Made by a program: the position numbers and the translations under genes
Origin: Desmodesmus armatus
Lineage: Eukaryota > Chlorophyta > Chlorophyceae > Sphaeropleales > Scenedesmaceae
Direction of reading: 5' to 3'
DNA: 64,000 nucleotides
Assembly: GCA_007449985.2 (NCBI GenBank)
Contig: VIIQ02000052.1
Coordinates: 46,001 to 110,000 of the forward strand
The notes under the pieces: generated by a model
What the model was told of the DNA's origin: nothing
What the model saw: the letters and a program-made list of their open reading frames with translations, nothing else
Database searches by the model: none
Part shown: positions 57,201-64,000 of the stretch, in pieces
Layout: each line of letters opens with the position of its first letter
Position numbering within the stretch: position 1 is the stretch's first letter

Positions 57201-60200
57201 TTACTACGTATTGCACAACCAAACAGCAGCACATCCAATGGCATATGCGTGTCCGCATGATCAACAGCACATGTTGCACCAGCCATGACTAGCTGGCCTG
57301 ATGCCAGTGTGGTTTTGAGGGCGGCAACACGTGCTGCGCATGCATCTGCTGGCGGTATGCTTGCAGGTGCTGTACAAGGAGCTCATTGCTGAGGGCAAAC
57401 AGGACGACCTTGTGGAGGTGAGGGCCACACATGCTGAGGCTGCACTATGCTCAGTCAACACCCGATGCAGACTCGGCATAGTGCTTGCAGCCAATTCTGG
57501 CACCAGGGAGCCGGGAGTGCAGCTGACTGATGTTGGCACCGCCCAATTGTTCAAGTGCTGCATGAACATGCAGCCTGTTGTTGTACGTGCACAGCACGCA
57601 TCGGCCTCTGCTACAACCACACAGGTGCTGCAGCTATGGGTGTGCTGCATGCACCTTGCATTGGCTGTCCCATGCAGGCCTAAGCAGCTGTGGTGTGCGT
57701 GCACATGTTGGCGCCAGCGCGGCACCATGTTGGGGCTGCTTGTCCTGGCGTCGTGACAGTAGCAGTGTTGGCTCTGGTCGGCTCCTGCTGAGGGATTTTT
57801 CCTTACTTGCTGTTGCAGCACCTGGTGTCCTTCATCAAGCAGCGAGAGGGGCAGTGTGGCATCATCTACGCACGGCTCAGGTGGGTTTGGCAGCCATGGT
57901 GGTTTGCTGATGGACGCGCAATACATGACCCAGGCGAGCTACTGTTGGCCACACAGGCGCCCGCCAGCACACAGACAAAGGGTCGCTTACATGTTGGCAA
58001 TTGGTGCGGCAGCATGTAGGGGTTCAGCCCGGTTATGCGTATGGCATGCAGTGGTCTGATGCGACCAGTGTGGAAGACCTCATGCCGTACAAATCTATGC
58101 CATCCACAGGTTCAGGCGGCTGCACCACAGCACATGCCAGTCACAGTGTGAATGATGATGGAGTGTCAGGGTGCAGGTGGTGTTGTGTTCTGCAGGGCTA
58201 CTTGTGACTGGCTAGGCGGTGCCCTTGGCAGCTGTGACATTGATGTGGGCGTCTACCATGCTGGCAAGGATGCTCCACGCAGGCGCAAGGTGTGCTACTC
58301 TTGCTGCAAAAGGCTGTCTGGACTGGGGCCAAGCCCTTGTCAAAGAGCGCTAGCAGCCTGCACACACAGTGGTTCAGCAAGCATTGGTCAGCACAGAATG
58401 TGCCACTGCATTCGAGGGCCCCACATTGTCTTGGCCTCAAGCTGCTTAGCTTGCAATTGCATGGGGATGGATGTGGCATGCATTGCTAAATAAAAGGCTG
58501 GGCATGTCTGTGGCTGCAGGTGCAGTCTGATTGGTGCTCTGGTGGGCTGGACATTGTGGTGGCGACAGTTGCCTTTGGTGAGCGGCGTGGACAGCCTGAG
58601 GCCTGGTCGCATTCTGCATCGCTATGAGACATGTTGAGCGGGCAAGTGTTTGACAATATCTGCAAGGAATGTTCTACCATGTTCTATGCTGGTGTGTGGT
58701 CTGTATTGAAGCAGTGGTAAGCACTGTGTGTCCTGCCATGTTGCTCTGCAGGCATGGGCATTGACCGGTCAGATGTGAGGTGAGCACACGCAACACTAAA
58801 GTTGCTTTCCACATGAATCATCTCCGCCAGGCATGCAAGGCTGCACTTCGCCCTGCCATGGGTGCTGGTTCAAGCCCTGGTTCACCAGTCCTTCAGTGGG
58901 CTGCTGATGTGAGCTTGTCAAGCAACGACTGTGTGCACAATGGTGCTGCAGGTGGGTGGTGCACTGGGATGTGCCTGCCAGCCTGGAGGGCTACTACCAG
59001 GTAAGGCTACAAAACCCTCAGTCGTGGGCACATAAGTTGCGCACACGCTGACCAGGCGTGAGGTCAATAGTTTGGGGTTTTGCGCAGGAGAAGGATCTGC
59101 CACCTGACTTGCCTGCAGCTGCTGTACCCAACAAGGCATGAGTTGGGTAGAGAAGCAGCAGTGGTAGGGCATCTTGGTGCAGCCATGTCAGTGAATGCGC
59201 TCTCCAGCACCCTGGGGTCAGGCTGACATGCGTGCACATGTGTTCATTGTGCCACACAGGAGTCTGGCCGTGCTGGGCGCGATGGCCAGCCAAGTGAAGC
59301 AGTGAGTGACAGCAAATGATGAAAAGCTCCTCCAGCATTTGAAAACGTCACATAGTTGTTCAGGGTCGCAGCGCATGTGGGGTGGCTGCAGTGTGCTCTG
59401 CTTGTCCAGAGCGTGCCTGTACTGCTATGCAGTCAGGGCTGGTTCAGGGCTGTATACGCATGTCGTCAAAGGCATCAATGTCTGTCCCTCAGCTCGTGGT
59501 TTATGTCACTGCTTGTGCAGGTGCTGTACGTATCTGCTGACGACCTGGACACCGTGACCAAGCTGGAGAAGGGCACGCGGGTCGGCAGTGCAGCAGCCGT
59601 CGCGAGCTTCAGCTGTCAGGGCGGCTGCAAGCGCAAGAAGCTGCTGGAGTACTTTGGGCAGCGACGGTGGGTGACAGCGGTTGACTCAAATCGCCATTCT
59701 TGGGTCTGGCCTGGACTGTGCAGTTGACAGTTGACATATTGTTTTGACGACAGGCTTGCTTGCTCTTGTCTAGTGGCTGCTGAAGTGTTTTTGCATAGTC
59801 GAAGGCAGCAGCGATGGATCGTTGGGTACGGTGCTGAGGTGTTTGTATGAATGTCTTCCTAGCAGCACTCCCGTGAGCCATCCGCACCCTGAAGGGCACA
59901 AACGCCGTGTCATAGTTGTGTTCCATAACCTGTCATGCAACATGTGCTGTCCGCAGGCAGCCCTGTAATGCCAGTGAGGGAGAGCAGTTGTGTGACTTCT
60001 GCAGCCAGCCAGCAGCCACGCGCAAACTCATCGAGCAGTGGGAGCAGCAGCTGCGCCGCAAGGCAGTGGCCAAAGTCCTGCGGGAGCAGCGGGCGGCAGC
60101 AGGGGCTACAGAAGGCAGCGACGCAGAAGAGGAGCAGGCTGCGGACGGCGCAGGCACGTCAGCAGCAGCAGGTACAACAGCAGTGGGGGGCTGGAAAGCT

Positions 60201-60839
60201 GGGGGGACACTGGCGGGTGCATGCAGCAGCAGCAGCATGAGCAGACCGAAGCCTGGTGCCTGGGCCCCTGCTAAGGCACACTGCAGCAGTGCAGGTCCAG
60301 AGTGTGCTGCTACAGGGGACGATGTTGATGCAGCATCAGGCAGTGGCAGGGATTACGCGCAGGCGCCAGAGCAGGATGAAAACCAGCAGCCAGAAGCAGC
60401 AGCAAGTGCAGCATTAGGTGCCGCCGGCTGTGTCACAGAGGGGGTGTTGCTGCCGGGTTCAGGGCAGCAGGCAGCAGCAGGGGCGGCTGAGGTCAAGGGG
60501 CCAGCAGAGAAGCCGCAGCTGAAGAAGCGGCGGTTGTCGCGCGGACAGCAGCCATGGGGGGCCTTCAAGGCACCACGCAAGCAGCATGTCAGCATCCCTA
60601 GCAGCAGCAAAGAGGGTGGCACTGATGCTCCCTGCAGCAGCCATGCAGGTGCTTCTAGCGAGCGGAATGGCCTTGGGCAGAACCAGCCAAAGGTGGGTGC
60701 AGGCTCGTTAGAGACAGCAGGACAGGTCGAGGCAGGGGCTGGTGCAGCTGCTGTGGCCGTGGCCATTGTGCGGCTGCGCAAGGGGCTTGGCAGGGCTGGT
60801 GCAGGGCGGCAGGCTTTCAAGCCACCAGTCAAGCGCTGA
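54247..60839 (+). CDS. RecQ-family DNA helicase, RECQ5-like
   Basis: An ATP-dependent 3'-5' DNA helicase of recombination and repair. Eighteen exons: 54247-54382, 54656-54753, 54988-55023, 55313-55409, 55750-55787, 55982-55997, 56188-56233, 56549-56633, 56967-57071, 57367-57417, 57819-57880, 58196-58289, 58520-58577, 58752-58779, 58952-59000, 59260-59301, 59521-59666, 59957-60839; phases close to 689 residues. Motif 0 is [13 protein letters not shown]; motif I LPTGGGKSM; motif [22 protein letters not shown]; then [33 protein letters not shown] and [18 protein letters not shown] zinc module follows ([28 protein letters not shown]). Motif III reads AMTASCTP instead of the usual TATAT form. There is no HRDC domain. 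The last exon encodes a long Ala/Gly/Gln-rich tail with basic patches. Confidence 0.93.
56845..56891 (+). pseudogene. Fragment copying the start of RecQ exon 9
   Basis: The sequence tcctgcaggccagctgcagc occurs about 120 bp before the true acceptor and exon start (tcctgcaggccagctgcacg at 56960). The copied frame soon meets a stop. It is a further truncated exon duplicate. Confidence 0.5.
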
Positions 60840-61480
60840 CTGTTGTTGGTTTGTCCTTTGTCTGCTGTCATCCGAAAGGCTCAGCCTGGCTGTTTGAAAT
60901 GATACGTATTTTCGACCTCCTTTGCACACGCTTGTGGCAATGGTGTGTGAATGGTGTATGGCGTATGACACGCCTTGTTTGCTGCACTTGCCATCGTGTG
61001 CATTTCACTGTGTAGTAGCCTTCTTGTACAGCACTGACGCCAGACCTTCTGAAAAAGGAAGCCTTCAGGCTGAAGACAAGGTCAGGACTCACAAGCAGCA
61101 GTTGAGTGCTGGGAACTAGTCCATGTGCCCAGCCAAGGTTCATGTTGCAACCACCCCCTCTGAGCTAACTGTGGCTGCAACATAGGCCACTGCTGGCTCA
61201 GCCATAAGGTTGTGTCGATTCTACAGAGCGGGCCGCAGGCAAGGGCACTGTGTTGCGGCGTGGCAGTTGCTGACACCTGGATGGTGCTTGGATTGTCACA
61301 ATCTGGCATAAGCATGGTTGATGGCCCTGCTACTGTGCCAGCCGCCAGCTGTGAAGTTCAATGAGATCGATGTTGGGTGCACCATGTCAAACTATTTGCA
61401 ACTGCCGTGGCAACAAACCACAAGCAAGCGCTGCCAGAATGCACTCAATGCGTCGCGCCCAAATTCGCCTGCCATTGAAA
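60840..61480. other. Intergenic region between convergent RecQ and flavin-reductase genes
   Basis: About 640 bp contain the two 3' UTRs. No coding exon is supported. Confidence 0.5.
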
Positions 61481-63871
61481 TTACAAGTAGCCCTCCCTGC
61501 GCAAGTATCCTGTATACAACGGCCGCTGCTGCAGGACCGAGCCATCAGCCAGAATTTCTAGCTTCTTCCAGTCCACCACGTCACAGATCACAACTTCGTG
61601 GTCCCCAGCTGGGATGAAGTCTGAAGCGACTTTCAGCTCCATGATGCTGCACGCATCTGCAAAGATATGACAGAGCAGCAGCAGCAGCAGCAATGGCCGC
61701 AAGGTGGTGTGGATCGTGGCATATGGGGTTATGGAAGAGGCGTTCACTGGTCGAGGCAAATCAGGCAAGCTGATGAGCAACCGACCTGGTGCTGCATCAG
61801 TTTTGGATGCGGTACTCAACGATGGTCAAGCTCAGCCGGCACACAGCATGATTGCACAAGCTGGTTTTTGGGGGATGTTGGCACACAGCGGACTACCAAG
61901 CCACACAGCCCCTGCATGCACCCAAGCAGGAATCACCCACCTGCTATCATGGGCAGGCAGTTCTCCTCTTGCAAGCCTGGCGGTGCCATACAACAAAACC
62001 TTCCACTCGTGCTGGTATGTACGCAGTACCCCCCCCCCCTCCAAACCCCCCGCACGCGCGCGCCGCACAGCCTGCTCACCTGCTACCGTGGGCAAGCCAT
62101 ACTCCTCTTGCAGGTCTGGGGTGCCATGGTTGGGGGGGCATGGCAGTGCCATGCACCACAATTGCACGTGTACCCAGTAGTACTGGGCCAGTACACTTCC
62201 TTGCCCCCCCCCCCCTGCGGAACGCCTGCTCACCTGGTGCCCCCCCCCCCCTGTCCCCTGGCACAGCCTGCTCACCTGCTATCGTAGGCAGGCCGTATTC
62301 CTCTTGCAGGTCTGCCCCAAGCTTCTGCAGCTCCGCTATCTTGTCCACATCACGCCCACTTGTCTTGCCCAGTAGATGGAACAGCGGCGCGTGGTGCTGC
62401 CGCAACACCTGCAGCAGCAGTGTGAAAACAAACTCAGTATCAGGCCTGTGTGCATGTGTGATAACCAAGTGTGCGCCAGCATGGTCATCGTCTGCCACAA
62501 CACCTGCAGCAGTGATCATTACTCAGTGAAATGACTGCAACGTCGCCACGACACAGTAGCTGAACTTGGGAGCAGCTGATATGCAGCCTCCAGTTTCACA
62601 CTCTGGCTGGCTGGCCAGTTGTGAACATCTTACAAAGGAAGCCCCTCAAGGCAGTGTGCAAAATGCGAGGCTATTTGTAGAGGTGAACACACCACTACCT
62701 GAACTTCTACAAACAAGCTGGTTCAATTTGTCTCAATGGCAACTTCAATGACACACCTACACGCCAACAACGACCCACCTGCAGCACCCCCTTGCCAGTC
62801 TCCTTCATGTTCTGAGCGCCCTCCCTGTGTCTACACACGCTGCGCCATAATGCCACCATCAAGATTAGTAAACCCGCCCGCAAACCCCCAACACCCACCT
62901 GCAGCACCCCCTTGCCTGTCTCCTTCATGTTTTGGTATGTCAGTGACTGAACGTACAGCCCCAGCGCGTACTTGCGCTGCGGCCGCAACGCGATGGGTGA
63001 AGCGTACGTCAACATGTTCATGGTCTGCTTGCCGCTGCTGCCCTCGCTCACCAGGCTGTACACTGCAGGCAAAACAAGTGTGGTGGACGAACAGCAGTGC
63101 GGACGTTCAACAAGTTGTAGGGGTGTGTGTGTATGTGTGACAGGGGGAGGGAGTAGGTCCAACTGTTGATGTTGATCGTCTGTCTGCTGCTGCTGCCGGG
63201 CTCACCAGGCTGTGCACTGCATTTACATATATGTGTGGTGAACAAACATCACTGCAAAAACTAGGAGGGATGTGCGATAGGGAAGGGATCAGTCCAACAT
63301 GTCATCGTCTACCTGATATTTCTATACTGCCTGACTACGCTGTACACTGCAGTTGAATCAACGCAACAGCAGTGCAGGATGAATTGGAGGCATGTGCGCA
63401 TGCGACATAACACAAAACCACCTGGGGCACAGGAAAGGCCCCCAATATGTGCCCGACAGAATCGGTTGTTAGTGGAACCGGTTCTCTCATATGAAGCACA
63501 TATCTGGGGCCCTTCCATGTGCCCCAGGTGGTTGACTGCCGCTTACACAAGCCACGCCGCTTGTCTTGATATACTCCGCTGCTTTATATGGGTCTTTTGC
63601 TCCAAGGTGGCGGAAAATGTGACAAGGCACAGCCCTCTGCTGCTCTAACTCTGCCGGATGTGTCCATACAACAGCAGGGTGACAATCTTACTTTGACAGT
63701 ACTTGGCTTGGCGAAGCTGTGCAACACCCAAGGGAGGCATTGCTCATGAAGCTATCACAGTCTTACCTATCCGCCCCCCCCCCTTCCCTGGTAAATCCAC
63801 AAAAATCACAGGTTCACCTGGTGTGCTCAGCATGGAGTAGGGTGAATCATCACCCTGGGGGTCTCTGATGC
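61481..63871 (-). CDS. Flavin-reductase-like (FMN-binding split barrel) protein, 5' end outside window
   Basis: Four minus-strand exons are supported: 63871-63818, 63062-62899, 62408-62276 and 61656-61481, with agreeing phases and a stop at 61481, about 175 residues. They encode DPQGDDSPYSMLSTPVYSLV, SEGSSGKQTMNMLTYASPIA, LRPQRKYALGLYVQSLTYQN, a segment with LFHLLGKTSGRDVDKIAELQ, and IMELKVASDFIPAGDHEVVI and CDVVDWKK, ending PLYTGYLRREGYL. This order (substrate-pocket SxxxxxMN, then GDHxVVICxV) fits the flavin-reductase-like FMN-binding domain also found at the C-terminus of algal flavodiiron proteins. The piece stands alone at its 3' end. What lies upstream, including a possible exon at 63930-64000, is not seen. 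Introns carry truncated copies of three exons and a foldback. Confidence 0.72.
61945..62130 (-). repeat. Copies of the 3' end of flavin-reductase exon (LQEEYGLPT)
   Basis: A copy at about 62130-62079 encodes DLQEEYGLPTVAGEQA up to a donor, as in the true exon at 62330-62276. A second, more degenerate copy is at about 61995-61945. Poly-C runs at 62030, 62205 and 62240 separate the units. Confidence 0.8.
62770..62815 (-). repeat. Copy of the 3' end of the flavin-reductase exon 62899-63062
   Basis: The sequence encodes QNMKETGKGVLQ before a GTGGGT donor, identical to the end of the true exon 120 bp away. Confidence 0.85.
63175..63350 (-). repeat. Two copies of the 5' end of the same flavin-reductase exon
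   Basis: At about 63225-63175 and 63350-63310 the acceptor plus first bases (ctgcagtgtacagcctggtg in the true exon) recur in altered form. The first copy continues with a degenerate gcagcagcagacagacgat stretch. Confidence 0.75.
63417..63532. repeat. Intronic foldback with about 36-bp arms
   Basis: The left arm starts accacctggggcaca and ends aatatgtgc. The right arm is its inverted copy, ending gtgccccaggtggt. About 45 bases form the loop, with five or so mismatches in the stem. It lies in an intron of the flavin-reductase gene. Confidence 0.88.
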
Positions 63872-64000
63872 CTGGGGAGGGGGGGGGGGGGGGGTAATGT
63901 GGTGTTCAGGGACTTACAAATATAAGTATGTGAGTGCCAGCTGGCTGCTGCATTTGCAGCAGGGCATGTTGATTGATGCAGCTGCAGAGGAGAGGGGCAC

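Noticed and set aside
61481..63871. Flavodiiron protein (FLVA/FLVB)
   Set aside because: Only the flavin-reductase-like domain is visible; no diiron or flavodoxin part is in the window, so the full name cannot be supported.

Overview
The window is nuclear DNA of a eukaryote, most likely a chlorophyte green alga of the Chlamydomonadales type (Haematococcus-like; the genus is inferred, not shown). The evidence is intron-dense genes with GT-AG junctions, long CAG/CTG runs in exons and beside 3' splice sites, poly-G/poly-C and GT microsatellites, alanine/serine/glutamine-rich inserts in otherwise conserved proteins, and plastid-type N-termini. No bacterial operon, CRISPR array or rRNA gene was seen.

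Layout. 1-2326: no gene recognised. 2327-3340 (+): APC11, the RING subunit of the anaphase-promoting complex. 4156-12012 (+): a 12-exon TauE/SafE-family membrane transporter. 13491-17065 (-): a large MYND zinc-finger protein. 19372-20217 (-): a small predicted plastid membrane protein, divergent from 20638-26140 (+), a 12-exon membrane-anchored Rieske non-heme iron oxygenase. 28865-31340 (-): an F-box-like/leucine-rich-repeat protein. 33684-45040 (-): SUMO-activating enzyme subunit 2 (SAE2/UBA2), 14 exons. 45549-46789 (+): an atypical thioredoxin. 48090-49479: a DNA transposon with inverted termini and an 8-bp target duplication. 50048-53735 (+): NECAP endocytic adaptor. 54247-60839 (+): RecQ helicase, RECQ5-like. 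61481-63871 and beyond (-): a flavin-reductase-like protein whose 5' end lies outside the window.

Exon borders were worked out by hand from protein-family similarity, GT/AG sites and codon phase. For TauE, Rieske, SAE2, NECAP, RecQ, APC11, the thioredoxin and the plastid protein, phases close from start to stop (SAE2 needs one extra base in a C-run). The genes are ordinary housekeeping loci (cell cycle, SUMO, endocytosis, DNA repair, redox) and do not form a functional cluster.

The most striking feature is not one gene but a process: most genes carry tandem, usually 3'- or 5'-truncated copies of their own exons, still with splice sites, lying in neighbouring introns next to simple-sequence tracts. 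SAE2 is the extreme case, with about 20 exon-derived copies that expand the locus to 11 kb. Other non-genic features are a tRNA-headed SINE and a 286-bp inverted-repeat element in Rieske introns, and two intronic foldbacks that could be small-RNA precursors.
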